From contig VNWV01000028.1 of assembly GCA_009801085.1 (NCBI GenBank), positions 1 through 64,000 of the forward strand: a stretch of DNA of 64,000 nt, in the 5' to 3' direction. Numbering within the stretch: position 1 is the first letter of the stretch; each line of letters begins with the position of its first letter. This document shows positions 50,180 through 62,830 of the stretch, in pieces. Both the position numbers and the translations under genes were made by a program. Under the pieces are notes generated by a model that was given only the letters and a program-made list of their open reading frames with translations, had not been told where the DNA came from and searched no databases. Origin of the DNA: Lasiodiplodia sp. COLG20 (Eukaryota; Ascomycota; Dothideomycetes; Botryosphaeriales; Botryosphaeriaceae).

Positions 50180-51633
50180 GGTGGTAGATGCAAAGACGAT
50201 CTAGCGGTAAACACGTGGGTTGCAAAACGATAGGTAGTCGCTTGTGTGAGGTCAAACCAGCTTAAATATATCTTTGAGGATCTTCCCGCCATTGGCGCCA
50301 CGAAGGAGATATGTATCATGCCGAGATGCCGGAAAAAGAGAAGATCGCGATGCAATCAATAAGCGATGTGCAGCCTGCAGGCGTGAGACGCTAAAAAAGG
50401 GCTGCATCTGATAGGTAATAGTTTGCGCAGAACTCCTCTTTGTATTTGTCACACATTCCGGGAAGGGGAGGTTTTTGCGCATAGACATGACATTTTCCGC
50501 TAAGAGGATGTTTCGGCGATCTATTGTTTACATTCTTGCGCTTATTCCTCCCAAGGGAGGTTCCGGCGAGGACGAACCTCCGTACTCGTTGCACGTTCTG
50601 CTAAGGTTAAGTTTAGGCGGGGCGTTATCGTCAGGTTCGGCTCGGGCCCGGATTCGCCGCCCGAACGCTGCCGGAACCTTTGAAATGCGGGGAAACGCTG
50701 CGGCGAACGGCGGGTGTGTCAACTGTTGATTCCACAACATTGCAAATTGCGAATCTGTAACAGGGTGCACTGTTGGGACAATATATTGCTCCAGGCCATG
50801 TCTAAAGCCTCTGAAACATGTTCCCCGCCATTTTAAGAACTTCGCGCTTATCTCGTGCTTTAATCCTGTGTGCTTTCCATGAATCCGCCAGCCACAGCTT
50901 TACACCATGGGTGAGCCCCACAAAATTAGAAGTTCTCTTATACTTCCTAGTGAACTTGCTATATTGTTAAGCAAAACCGCTCCCCTTTCACAGTCATGTT
51001 GAAAAGTAGATAGCTCGTACGATTGCCTGGTCCGGCCACAATAAGAGCTACGTAATTGCTACAATCAGCCTTGCCATGCTACGGAATATTTAGGCAGTCG
51101 AGGAACTTGTACTTGTGGATCAACTCGAGTTCATACTCAATATCGATCTCTACCTACTGCACGATACTGACCCATCCGGGACAATGTGTTCTGGCCAGCA
51201 GCTGAACCATATCTCCAGGCTTGAGAGACTTCACCCCTGCTGATAACTTTAGCTAATGTTATTGGTTGCTTGTCAGCGCCATACTAAATACGCCAAGCCG
51301 TGCATGCAGTCTACTTTGGCGCTGTGTAGGCTGCCGGTAATACCACTTATTCTTAAGTACCATTAGCCGGCGGTTCAGATAAGGAAAGTGCAGTCGATTT
51401 TTAGTGTCCAATATTATATATAAAATAATACAAAACTTCACATGTACAGCGTTAGATATCGATTAGACCTCTAATAGATGCATTTTCTACAGCCACGAAC
51501 GGCACAGCCAACTAAGCTATCTACAACGTGGTTACAGTAAAAAGTACAATATACAGTGCAACATCCCCCCTTAGATATAGCTGCCTGTGTAGTCTCGACG
51601 ATGCCTCGAGACAACACTGATGCAGTGAAGAAA
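50180..51633. other. Intergenic with a possible gene relic
   Basis: 1.45 kb between two minus-strand genes. On the minus strand at about 51245-51079 a frame with one TAG reads GVKSLKPGDMVQLLARTHC and VEIDIEYELELIHKYKFLD; it looks like decayed coding sequence of unknown family. The 51240-51470 part is AT-rich. Confidence 0.35.
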
Positions 51634-53292
51634 TTATTTCGCGTACGCGCTGTCTTGGATCCAGGCGACACCTCCGCCAATACCCTGAAAGACCCTGCCT
51701 TCGGGGCCCAACTGAATGTGCGAGACGCCACCGCTATACACTCCACCGGCGCCTAACCTCGCACGCCAGACCTCCTCTCCAGTGTTGAAGTCGTACGCTG
51801 CAACATACCAGACATACTGGCCTTGCTTCGCCAAATCTGCATCCTGAGTATGGCCGTAGAGGAGTCCCGTAGCGGTCGACAGCGTCGTCATAGTCACGCG
51901 ATCGCTGATATCCCATACGAGACTGCACTCGCCGGTCTCAGTGACGTCGACGCGGGCAATTCCAGGTGCGGTACTGCCGAGGTCGTTCTGCGGGCCGTTG
52001 ATATCGCCGGTAGTGCTGATCTGATCAAAGGACCAGGACGAATTGTACCCGTTGAGGATCGAGGCGCTGTAAGTCGTGCCGTCGTAGTAGGTGGTCAGGG
52101 CCGCCTCGTTGGCACTGGCATTGGGCTGAAACAGCGGAACCGAGCAGACGAAGGCAGTCTCACCGTCGGTCATGGCACCGGCCTGGAGGTAGACATTCAG
52201 ATTTACCTGAACGTCAGCGTTGTCGGTGATGGCGACGTATTTCTGGCCAAGAAGGCCGACGGACGAGCCTGAACCGCGCGACAGACCGCCTGCCTTGAGT
52301 CCGCTACCGGCATCATATGTCTCATCGTAGACGACAGTGACGCTACCGTTAATGCCGGCCTCAACGGCATAGAAATGGCCAACGGCGTTGGCATGAGCCT
52401 CGGAGCCAGCGGGACCAGTCACAACGTACATGGTGCGGCCGTTGATTGCTGCAGCGTTCTCGATCAGAGCGTTTTCGACGTCGAGCGTATGTATGGTGCC
52501 ATCCGCGGGCTGAATGTAGCCAATGGTTGAGACGTTGGTGCCCCCTAGCCCTACAAGAGGGGCTGACGTGGACGTGAACCAGAGGTTGCCGTCGCCCGTA
52601 TAGCCCACAGTAACAATGATCGACCCGGACGCGATATAATCCGAGACGTCCCATTCGTGGACTTCAGTGAAAGACAGCGTTCCCTCTTCGGCTTGGGTGA
52701 GCTCGACTTCAACGATAAAACCTTCGAGGGTGGGAACCACGGCACGGCCGTTGATAATCTGCCAGTAGTTGGACATGGTTGTCCGATTTTGCGGTGTCCA
52801 CTGCGCAAGCGGCTCAAGCGTGGCTGGGTCCAGCGCGGCCAGACACCAGGCGAGGGGATCTTCGCCACAGACCAGCGAAGCCAGAACAGCACCGGTGGAC
52901 GAGACGGCGTCCATGTCCCAGAAGAGGTAGCCGACGCGCGTGGTGCTGCTGTAGGCCTGAGGGCTGTTCCCCAGGGGCCCGGCAAAATCGTCGCAGCGCG
53001 TGTTGCCGCCGTCGATGTGTGCTTGCCGCGCATCCGGCACAAACCGCGGCTTTGGCGCCATCTGATGTCCGGCAAAGGCGCTGCCAATGAAGGATGGGGC
53101 CGAGACGTTTTGCGAATCGGGCACCGCAGCAGTTTGGCGCACATGAATTTCATTAGCATATGCCATAGGCTTTGAGAGCTAAAGGCGCTTGTTAGTGGAA
53201 GCGGACTGGAGCATGTATACGGATAGACTTACTGCCTGGGCTGGCAAAGAAGATGCTACTGAAAGTTTGACGAGTGAATTGAATATCTTCAT
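51634..53292 (-). CDS. Secreted hypothetical protein, probably a beta-propeller (PQQ-like repeats)
   Basis: Two exons: 53292-53233 and 53178-51634, intron 54 nt; 534 aa. Exon 1 encodes a signal peptide (MKIFNSLVKLSVASSLPAQA). No family is recognised with certainty. Repeated blocks of the type GDGNLWFTSTS, NGRTMYVVTGP, GQKYVAITDN, TGLLYGHTQD and TGEEVWRARLG, spaced 40-60 residues, resemble blades of a quinoprotein-like propeller; several N-glycosylation sequons (NVS, NRT, NGS, NSS) fit an extracellular protein. No catalytic site can be named. Confidence 0.8.
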
Positions 53293-53925
53293 GTTGAAGG
53301 TTCGAAAAGAAATGCGAGTTCCAGAAATGAACCGGGGCGTTGGTGATCTGGTGTTGAGTTGAGAATTTGCTTTGTTGGTGATGGCCGCTCCATTAAGGGG
53401 TTGTAGCTCTCTTTATATCTGCTTCCTGTGATGGCGTACCCCGATACCTTCCAAGCCCAGGGACAAGTCCATCTCTCGTAAATGGAATGCACGGTGTTTC
53501 TTCATCATGGGCTTGGCTGCTTGTAAACAGATACTCCCGCCATGGATGACGGCTGTACAAAACGAGCATTGTGTCGATGAATTACGATATGAGAGAATAG
53601 TCGTATGCTGGAGGGAGTTGCTAAGGTCATCAAGTGGCCGAAGCGCATAACTCTTTGTAGAAATCGGGATTTTCAGACGACCAAGTGCACCTGCAGGAGC
53701 CTTGGGGGAGTACGTGGGTGCTTGGCATGGTGTTCTTCGTTGTCGGATTCGTCGTCGCATCAACCACTGACCATCACACGTTAAGAATGCTGGGTTCCTA
53801 ATGCTGGTTCTATAGTTACTAGCCCTGAGTGAAATGAGGCAGTGTTTTCGTGGATTGGGTTCTACAGTTGAACCATCCAGATGCACCGAATTTTCACCTC
53901 ACATTCAGTCGCCTCCAGAGCGGAT
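53293..53925. other. Intergenic; no gene
   Basis: 633 bp. A 157-codon minus-strand frame at 53413-53886 is low-complexity in composition, shows no motif and is probably the regulator's 3' UTR. Confidence 0.4.
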
Positions 53926-55508
53926 TCAGTCTTGCGGTGCAAATGGATCTACACCACCCTTACCCATTTCTCTCACATCAGCTCCCTCTGCGATGCACCT
54001 GATGGGCCATTGTATCCACTGTCTCCACTCCTCCCCTGTTGCGGCCAGCGCCTCCTCGACCACCCCACTCACCGCTTCACTCCACCCCTTCAGATACCAA
54101 GCATCCTTCTCATAACACCGCACCATGGCTGCATAATGCACTAGCACTACCAATGCCACGGGCTCCCCCCTTCCCAAACGCTCCACAAACGCTTTCTCCA
54201 AACTAATTGGCCACGACCAGATTCTCACTCTCTTCCCCTCCTCCTCAGCGCACATTGTGACGTACATAGCCTGTAGTGCCTCAACAGCAACGGAAGAAGA
54301 CGAAGAAAGAGCTGTCTCATTGCTGGGTGACATGGGTGGCGGACGGACAATGTCGACCAGGGCCTTCAGGCGAGCCGCAAAGGCACCAACCGGGGGCGCG
54401 GCAGGTGGCGGCATGGAGATGAGCGGGGCGATCGGACCGGAGGTGATTGCGGACCAAATTGTCGGCGAGGCGAGGATGTTATAGACGCCTTGGACGAGAA
54501 TAAAACACTGAACTATATCGTCCAGGCTTGCCACGCCGTCTCGGTAGCGGTTGGTAAAGGAGAACATGGCCGTGATAAAGGTGAAGGATGCGAAGAGGAC
54601 TGCGGCATGGCAATTGTCCGAGTTGATGTTGGACAGATGCGATGCGAACTGCGTGACCGCCAAGTTTTGGTGGCGGATTGACGCTAGTGTGAAAGGTTCT
54701 TTTTGTGACGGGTTCATATGGCCGAAATGAAGGGCAGAGAGAGCAAGCACGGCGTGCATTAGGTATTCCTACATCCCGTTGTTCATTAATACGGTTGGCA
54801 TAAAACCGTGCGTGCATATGGTTTGCTCACATGAGACAAGGCAAGTTGTAAGATGGTGTCTTTCCAGATGTGGTGAGTAGATGGCTCCCAGGCAAGGGTT
54901 TCGTATACCGATGTCAAGTAGTGGTCCACAAGCTGAAAATCCCGCATCCAGTCCTGTTGCTCTTGAGCCGCTTGGCTAAGCGGTTTGTTTAGATTGCTTT
55001 TCGAGTCTTGTGTGGCTGTTTCACTCTCTGACATTTGCTCAATTTTGCCAGCAAGTTCCTCAAAGAGCTTCGTTACGCCTGCTGCCTTTGATGCGATAGA
55101 TCCAGACTGGATCTTGGGGATGATTCCGTCTGTCTGGTCCCTAGCAAGACGAGTAGTACTGGGGGGGCCGTTCTCGGAGGGGATTGCGGGGGGATTGCAC
55201 CCGCTACTCTCCGCTGGAGCTAGTCGCTGTAAGGAGTCTCGGCCTCTCGGGGAGGAACCCCCTAAACTGCAACTTACTCCATGAAGTGCGCAGTTGGTGC
55301 AAGGTCGCCGTTCATCGCACTGCGCAGTGTGTCAGAATACATGCCGTGAATCAGTGTGTGTGTAGGCCGCGGCCTTGGGCAAGCACAAGAAAGCAATTTC
55401 GGCTTTGGCCCGAAATAAGCTTCGAAGGTGCCCTACCTTGACTCGACGGGCTTTACAGCGGACACATCCATTTCTAGACTTCTTGAACCCAGTACGTCTG
55501 GGGGCCAT
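53926..55508 (-). CDS. Zn2Cys6 transcription factor
   Basis: Three exons: 55508-55437, 55319-54831, 54768-53926; 467 aa. The first exon (MAPRRTGFKKSRNG...) ends inside the zinc cluster, and splicing a 117-nt intron restores a perfect motif: C15-VR-C18-KARRVK-C25-DERRP-C31-TN-C34-ALHGVS-C41. A Ser/Pro/Arg-rich linker follows, then the helical regulatory domain (HIWKDTILQLALSHEYLMHA, LALSALHFGHM). This is the plan of the sterol-uptake/Upc2-like group of small regulators. It lies upstream of the truncated TPR gene and the BBE/MFS/PhyH genes on the same strand and may regulate them. Confidence 0.9.
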
Positions 55509-56301
55509 CTTGGAAAGATCCTCAGCTGTTGGATTTGAAAGAGTGACGTGTTAATATACCCGACGACGAATGCGAATGCGAAAGAAGGAGGCCTGAGCTC
55601 TGCTGCGCCACACGGACATACTTATTACAGTCGAATCCCGCTGAAACGTTCATCGGCACCACATTATTGATCGCTCAAATCGGATGATCGTTCTATACGC
55701 CTCGGCCCCACTACTGCAGCCTCTGCACTCCGTTAGGCGTGCATCGCCAGTGTATAAGTTGTACATACGGATAGCTCGGCCAAACCGGTCCCGGATCTGC
55801 TCCTCATCCGCGCCAGCCGGAAGTTGTGTGCACCATCCCCAACACGGTCAGACAGCCATGATCAACCTTTGCGAGCTGTGTTCCTCAATACAGTCCCCTC
55901 TCGCGGCCGATGGCTAGCGTGGATATGTCGTGGGTAGGTGACGCTATCGTCCGGACGTGTATATAGAATTTTTAATTCGACATTCTCGTCCGGACGATAG
56001 CGTCACCTACCCACGACATATGTTAATTTCTCTAAGGCAGAGCTGGGGCATAGTTACGCTATATTTTACACCCCTGCTATTCTTCGCGCTATCCCTCGGC
56101 TGCGAGAGGGGGCTGTATAGCGACTGACGCTCACTTTAATGGATAGGATAGTGGTAGTGGACATCTCAATCTATTTCCAGGTCCCTTTTTTTTTTTTTTT
56201 TTTTTAATAATTTTGAATAACAGAGAAGACTTAATTTAACCCTAAAAGAAGTACAATTTATAGCTACCGTGATATATAAAAAACTTTTTTTTTACAGTGT
56301 A
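55509..56301. other. Intergenic with hairpin element and poly-T run
   Basis: 793 bp. Holds the perfect hairpin at 55923-56021 and an uninterrupted T tract of about 20 near 56187-56206, followed by AT-rich sequence. No gene. Confidence 0.5.
55923..56021. repeat. Perfect 35-bp inverted repeat (MITE-like hairpin)
   Basis: Left arm 55923-55957 and right arm 55987-56021 are exact reverse complements; the 29-bp spacer is AT-rich. Counting the TA at 55924-55925 and 56019-56020 as a duplicated target leaves 32-bp terminal inverted repeats starting TGTCGTGGG, the form of a very short Tc1/mariner-type MITE. The inner end of each arm holds the self-complementary CGTCCGGACG. Transcribed, it would fold into a long hairpin RNA. 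Confidence 0.85.
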
Positions 56302-57408
56302 CTACAAAACAATCCGCCCACCCCGACAGAAGCAAGACGCCTCTACCTTCACATCCGCACCAGCGCTCACCTCATCCAGCTGCTTCCCAACATCTCTCGC
56401 TTCCTCTTCCCGGCTAAGCCTCACCAAGCAATCACGATACCCATGCAACGCCCAAATATTCCTCGGATGCTGCCTCGCCCGCGGTAGCGCATCACTCAGC
56501 CCCAGATCCGCCTTATACGCCGCCTCCGCCCGCTGCAAATCCCCCTGCTCGAGCGCCAGCGCCCCCAACGCATGCCGGATCGGCTGCATCCATCCCGGCG
56601 GCTCGCTATACACGAGCGCATCCTCGCGCGCTATGCCGGCCTCCAATTTCGCAAATGCCATTACGAAGTTCCCCCGCCGGTACGCGATCTCTCCGTCCAG
56701 CATCTCCGCCGCCACCGCCAGCACGTCGACACATTTATTCGGGAAGTCCATGCGCGAGGGAGGTACGCGCGTCGCTGCAGCGCGGAAGAGCTCGCGCTGC
56801 GCCTCGGCCTCGGCGATGCGTGTGGTTGCGGCGAACGCGATGGCTTTGCCGTAGTGTAGCATGACGGTCGTCATGCAGTAGAGGGCCTGGTCGGCGGGCA
56901 GGGGCAGCGCGATAATGTCGTCCCATTTCCCGAAACGGATAAGGACGTGCACGCGCACTGTAAGAAACGTCTCGAGCCAGTCAGCCATGGGCGGCGAATC
57001 GATCCGGAGCAGCGATTCGGGAACGAATTTCTCCATGCGCTCGACGAACATGGCGGCGTAGATGAGGCTGTGGTAGTTGTGCAGCCGGTAGAAGGTGTAG
57101 AAGTCTGTGGTGTTGGACGGGTCGGCGAGGCGGTATTTCTCGTCCGCGCGCGTGGCGGCCGTGTTGGCGGCTATGGAGGAGTGCCAGTCGCCGAGGATGA
57201 CGTCCAGGTGCGAGGGAATGTGCTGCAGATGGCCGGCGTCGGGAACGAGGTTGCGGAGGCGGTTCGCCGCGGGTAGCGCTGCTTCGGGAGTGGGCGACAT
57301 TTCCATGAGGTGGATGTACATGTGGAGGATGCCTGGATGGCGCTGACCGCCGGAGTCGAGGGCTCGCCCGAGGACTTCTTTTATCTCGGGTGTGCGTGCG
57401 TGCGGCAC
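56302..57408 (-). pseudogene. TPR-repeat protein, 5'-truncated
   Basis: A 368-codon frame open on the minus strand ends at 56302. It is recognisable as the C-terminal two thirds of a fungal/bacterial TPR protein (HPGILHMYIHLMEMSPTPEAA, DAGHLQHIPSHLDVILGDWH, then TPR helices such as AYRRGNFVMAFAKLEAGIAR and ALEQGDLQRAEAAYKADLGL). The usual first 150-200 residues are absent: the frame begins just after a stop near 57440 and has no ATG before codon 30. The BBE gene's 3' end is only 200 bp away, so the missing part was probably lost by rearrangement. A short protein from an internal ATG cannot be excluded. Confidence 0.75.
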
Positions 57409-57610
57409 GCCCGACTCAGTTGGGCATCCGTAGGCACCGCCTCAGTAACACGGTCAGATAGCACAGCAAGGCCAGGGCTCAACAAGCTGTCCGGTAGTGC
57501 AGTTGCACGTGTCTCTACATGAAGTCTTCTTGTTTGAAAGATATCCAAGCGTGTTATAAGTGAAAGATTGACATGTCTCCGTAAGAAAGAACACAAAGGC
57601 CACGCCCTAG

Positions 57611-59436
57611 CTACCTCTCAAGCTTGTATCCACCAGCACACAATCGCTGGAATGTCCGCTTTGGGTCATACTTGACCGAGATCTCCAGAAGCCTATTCCA
57701 GTTGTCTTGCCCGTAGCTCGCAAGGACATCATCGTCAGGTCCGGCATTGTTCATCCAGATCTGCGGCATTAATACACCATGTGCCTCTGCTGCTGTCCGG
57801 AGCCGAGCAATGCACCGGCTGCCCATGCTCAGCATCATCTCGTCATCCGTCTCATGAAGCCAAGCGCTGTCGAGAAATATGACTTAACAAGACCGGCGTG
57901 TTAGTGGAATCTTGAGACGACATAGGCAATCCTACTTACTGCTTTGCTCCGTCTCTGCCCAGCCGCATGGATTGCCACCACGGTTGTTCGAACTCCGAAT
58001 TGTGTTTGCAGTGATAGCAGAAATGTTCAGGCAAGTGATAGCGTCCGTGTTGCTCAAGTCTTCGTGCTCAGAGTAGAAAATATCGACGGCTTCGTTGTAG
58101 AATTCAAGACTGGCTTTGACGATCAAGCACAGCATCTGCGACCTGAGCAAGTTGAGTTAGCTCGCATCTCCTACTCGGCGTTGCTTCACATACCGCGTCT
58201 GCTCGGAAAAGTAAAATGACTGTGGGCCGTCAGTCGACGCCGTATCATGTGATGCAAGCTCCGATGCCAGACAACTTCCAACCTGCGCGGAAGCCGGCTC
58301 CAGGGCGAAGAAATCGTCGAAGGCTTTCGGGTGGCCATCGCCCGAGACCGGCCTATCAGCTGAAAGGACATGTTGGATGAACTTCTGGCTACCCGTTTTG
58401 CCCCATCCGGTAATGCTCTCAACACCAGGGTCCTCAGCTATGCCCTCGATTTGGAATTTGTAGAAAGCTTCTGCCGTCTTCCTCTGGAGCCGATGGCTGT
58501 GCTCATAAGTCACGAACCCGCCCCACACTCCATTCGGCAACGAGAAGGTCGACATGTCCAGGCGAGTGACAATGCCGAAATTGTTTGAACCTCCTTTCAG
58601 GGCCCACCACAAGTCCGAGTTCTCATCCTTGTTGGCGCTCACGATCTTGCCACCGCTGACAACAACTTCGAAGTTCAAAACATTATCGCAAGACCATCCA
58701 TACTTGTGGAACCAAGGAGAATTCCCGCCTGGGTGACGTTAGTACTGTTACGTTCGATTGAGGGGAAGCTTACATCCTGTGATCTGTCCAACACAGCCCA
58801 CGGGAGCAGAGTGGCCCCCGGTGACCAGGACTCCGAGCTTCTCAAGGTACTTGTACACCATGCCCCACCGGTTCCCGGCCCCGATGCTCACGATGCCGGA
58901 GGTCGCGTCGAAGCTGAGGTTGGTCAGACGATCCATGGAGATGAGAATACCCCCCTCGATGCTGGCCCAACCTGGGTTCGGTGAATGACCTCCTCCGCGG
59001 ACAGCAAAGGGTTGACCGTAAAGCTCGATGATCTCCAAGGCCTTGGCGACCTGTTCTGGGGAGGATGGGTGGAAGACGGCCGACGCCTCTCTGCGAACAC
59101 GGGCGGACCTGAGAGGAGCATGCATCAACTCCATCTAATTTCCATCAAGCGAGCGGCTTTCGCCCTGGTCCAGTCGAAAATACGTTGATGTGAAAAAAGG
59201 ACAAAGATAAATAGAACTAATTACTAATGGAGAGGAAAAGCTTCGAAGACGTACCAGTTCTGTTTCGACGAGAGCGCAAAGGCGGCCGTGCCTGGAAAGT
59301 CGACAGCATCGGGATAGAGCTTTGCGAGCGCATTCTCGGCATGCTTGCTGTGCTGGGTATCAAGACTCTTGGTAGGGTCAACCTGATCCTGGCTCGATGC
59401 CAGAGATAAGGCCATCTGTTCTGGAGTCCGAACCAT
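57611..59436 (-). CDS. BBE-type FAD-linked oxidase
   Basis: Five exons: 59436-59255, 59108-58774, 58728-58194, 58142-57940, 57882-57611; 508 aa with phases closing. Landmarks of the berberine-bridge-enzyme family: AVRGGGHS with His102, the covalent FAD attachment site; GIVSIGAGNRWGMVYKYLEK; the substrate loop ending YGWSCDNVLNFEVV; LWWALKGGSNNFGIVT; and the C-terminal BBE motif with YGQDNWNRLLEISVKYDP. The second flavin-linking Cys region reads VGCVGQITGCGG rather than the usual GGGIS loop. Many such enzymes are secreted; here no signal peptide is seen, so it may act in the cytosol. Fungal members oxidise alkaloids, sugars or polyketides, commonly in metabolite clusters. Confidence 0.92.
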
Positions 59437-60514
59437 TCTCTCCTCTTTTGATGGGTATTCGAATGAATCTTTAGGAAGCCAAGGTATGATATTCTGAAGT
59501 CTTGGTGTTGGAATTCAACATGATATAAATACTCTACTTAATTGCAGCAGGTGGGAAAATTATTTCCCCGACTTGTCAACAAAACATCTCTGCTGATAAG
59601 GTTTGAGCAATCACGTGGAAAGCACATCAGAGTCCAAGAGCTGGTGGGTAACTCACGGGCGCCGCGGATTCCGAAGCTGATAATAGATACTTTCCGCGGA
59701 CAGCAGACTATCAATCCCACGTTCAATGTTACCTGCGAGTACCCTAAATGGGAAATTCGTCCTTGGTTGGCGAGCCGCATGGCCGGAAGACCTTGGCTTC
59801 TCTTGCGGGTTCCGCGGGTTCCGCCAAACGGCCTTGGCTGACCTATCACGCTAGTGCTAAGATAAAGTCTTCCGGACGATGAGAGATAAATAATCGTCTA
59901 ATCGGGCAGCGGTTAACGAGATGGTTGCTGATACAATATCTTATCGACGGTGATGACTTCGTCAGTATGTGAGAACTGACACGGTCGCAGTCTCTAGTCC
60001 ATCGCATCTATTTTCCCTTTCTAGCACTGAGTTCCTAGTAGTCACAGCAACCATGTCCATCCTCGATCTCTCTAGAGTCTTCCGATTGAATGCTCCTGGA
60101 ATCTTGTCCGATTATCGGACACAGCAGACGCCGTGATCGTTGCAGGCAGTGCGCAGATTGCTTCCATCACGGACCAACCTCGCAAACACGAAAATGACCC
60201 TACTCTCGAGGACCCGGCCACCTAGGTCACAGCAGCCGACGAAAGCACTAAAGCTAATCTAATCATGGCTAGTCTAGAAGACCATTTCTAGACAGTCTTT
60301 ACCATGAGCCAGACGGTGATATTGATACTGATATTGATATAGCATTCAAATTCCTCAAATAATGGTCATCAAATTACAGGTATTTACTGCACTCTAAGCC
60401 ATCCGAATCAATATGTGACTTCTCTATAGGATCTACAGGGCAACACCTCACTATGGATTATCATGTAGTAATAGTCTTGTGATCCATTCAAAAAATTGAC
60501 TCGGTCGAGCAAGC
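59437..60514. other. Intergenic; no gene
   Basis: 1.08 kb between two minus-strand genes, including the BBE promoter. A small palindrome (GTCCGATTATCGGAC, about 60107-60121) stands in it. No supported coding region. Confidence 0.4.
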
Positions 60515-62358
60515 TTACGCTGAATGAGGCTGTCGAGAAACAAGCTCGCTGACATCGTAGGTGGCAAAATGCCTCGCATTGATATTGTGCTCGAACAGCA
60601 CATCCAGTTCTTCTGACGGGCGGTTTGTTTCTGGGACGTAAAAGAAGATCAGAACAAGACAGACCAGATTGCTTCCTCCGGCCACGAATCCGTTGTATCC
60701 TTGGAGAGCTGCCTGGTCAGGGCTGAGGAGATACGGAAAGATTACTTGAGCTACTGCAAGCAGCACAAACTGAGCGGCGCTGGCAACCGCGATGGTTTTC
60801 GATCGGAGTCGTGCGCTCGAAACTTCACCCATAACGGCCGTCGAGAAGGGGCCGCACACGGCACCGTAGACAAGGTTCCACACTACGAAAAGAGTGCCTT
60901 GACCCCACACTATATCTGGCCTCGAGTAGTAGTTTGGCGCGGCTTGGAGGGCGCCCACAAGCAGGAGGATGACGGCCGAGAGCACTTGGGACCAAAGGTA
61001 CAGGCGGCGTCGGTTGAACTTGCTGAGGAGCACTAGGCCGAACAAAGAGCCTACGAACGAGCTGCTGTAGGAGCCGAGGGACATTTTGAGCGCGGCGTTG
61101 GCCTCGACGCCAGCCACTGGACGCAGTGTAATCAGTATCCGTTTTCACACTCACATGTACCGGTAGACCTACGTTGCATGAAATAGGCTGTGTTACCAAT
61201 CAGCATGTTCCCGGTCACGCATATGGTGATGTAGCAGCCTGTAGCGATCATGGTGCGGCGCAGGTTGGTGTGTTGGAACAGCTCTTTGTAGGTCGTTGAT
61301 GCGTTCTGCTCTCGTTCATGGCGATCAGTCTCCTCTATCAACTCCAGCGTCGGGTGAACGTTGAAGTCTGCTGTTGAGAGGCGTTTCAGCACCTTCTCGG
61401 CTTCGTCTTTCCGGCCCTGCCGAATCAACCACACAGGGCTGTGTTGCAGTTAGTATTATATACAATATCAATCGGGAATAATTGCCTCGAAGGCTTACCT
61501 CTCCGGGGCCAAAAACGTGATCGGCAACAAGATGGCAGGCCAGGCCCACTGCATAGCGTAACCGGTCCTGTAGGCCCAACCGCTTTCCAATGCAGCAGTT
61601 CCGGTGGACACGGCGGCGGCGATGAGCAGGCCTAGGACTAGAAAAGTGTTGTACATTCCACTGGCCATGCCTCTTAGTGGGAAAGGCGCAAGCTCGATAG
61701 CATAGGTAAGCGAAAGAACGCAAAAGGCACCGAGAGCACATCCCAGGAGCAGCCCACCGACAAGCGTCGTGCTGAGCGTGGTTGCGAAGAATTGAACAAA
61801 AATAAGCCCGGCGGTCAGTACGTATGTCCCGAGAAATACGGGCTTGCGGCCGAACCTGTCCTGTGATCAGGCTGGTCAGGGTCCTTTTTTCCAATGGTAG
61901 ATGTATTGGAGCACACTTACCATAAGAATGGCGGCAATGGGACAGCTAAATACCTGACCTATCATGGCGCATGTCGAAAGGGCCGCCTGCCATCCCGCTC
62001 CGATGATGGACACCCCGCCGTACTCGTATCCGAAGTGGGTGGTGAATGCAGGCATGGCGTATAGCAAGGAGATCCAGGCGGGGCTGTAGGCTACGCTGGA
62101 AGAGGTGATCAGTGCCCGAGTCGCTCGAGTTCACTGCCGTTTAGCAACTTACAGGATCACTGGGAGCAGGCCTATGGATGACCATACGACCGCGTACGGC
62201 CACATCATCATGGCCTCGGTCGCGGTCATGCCAACCGGAGAGGGATCAAAATCAGCAGCCAGCACTGATCCTTGGCCTACGCTGCCGGCATCGGATTTGC
62301 TCTCGGCGTCCCGAATTTGACTCTTGACTTTATCGTCGGTGTGGTTACTGATGTCCAT
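60515..62358 (-). CDS. MFS sugar-type transporter
   Basis: Five exons: 62358-62153, 62095-61921, 61860-61499, 61438-61173, 61116-60515; 536 aa, introns 56-60 nt. About twelve membrane segments. Signature loops: DRFGRKPVFLGTYV between helices 2 and 3, PFPLRGMASGMYNTFLVLG, the PESPVWLIRQGRKDEAEKVL after helix 6 (PESPR-L type), and YVPETNRPSEELDVLF at the end (PET motif). This is the sugar porter branch (general alpha-glucoside permease-like), usually a proton symporter in the plasma membrane. Being next to oxidases it may instead carry their product or substrate. Confidence 0.93.
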
Positions 62359-62830
62359 GGTGGTGTGGATGAGCAAGTAGTACTCCTTGACGAGATGACA
62401 GCCTTCGAACCGATTTTTCGAGTCGCTGCCTGGCTGTTGGATGAGCAAGAACATTGGGCCAGGCATAATTGAGGACTTATATGCTCTTTAGCAGCGATTC
62501 TCATTGCAGAGCAAACGAATGGTCACTATCTCTCTCGGCTGGACATTAATAAAGTGTAGATAAGTGAAACAAAATGCCGTCGCTGATTGGGTCGTCATAA
62601 GTTACTCGATAAGGGTTAGCGGGTTCAAGGTAGCCGGAGCTAACCCTATATGAAACATGTTCTTATCACAAGCCTCTGGCGCACACGCGTCAAGTCTTCA
62701 ACAGTCACCACCTGCTGTATGAATATACATTGGGAGAGTCACGCGTGCCGGTGAGGAGTCTCGGGAAGGTAATGAGGTGGATTCATTAATTGTCTACGTG
62801 AACGCTCCGTTCCATAACATGATGCTCCGG
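62359..62830. other. Intergenic; no gene
   Basis: 472 bp between co-directional genes; promoter of the transporter. Nothing else seen. Confidence 0.4.

Noticed and set aside
53413..53886. 157-codon minus-strand frame after the second regulator
   Set aside because: No motif or family resemblance, directly downstream of a stop codon; most likely untranslated sequence.
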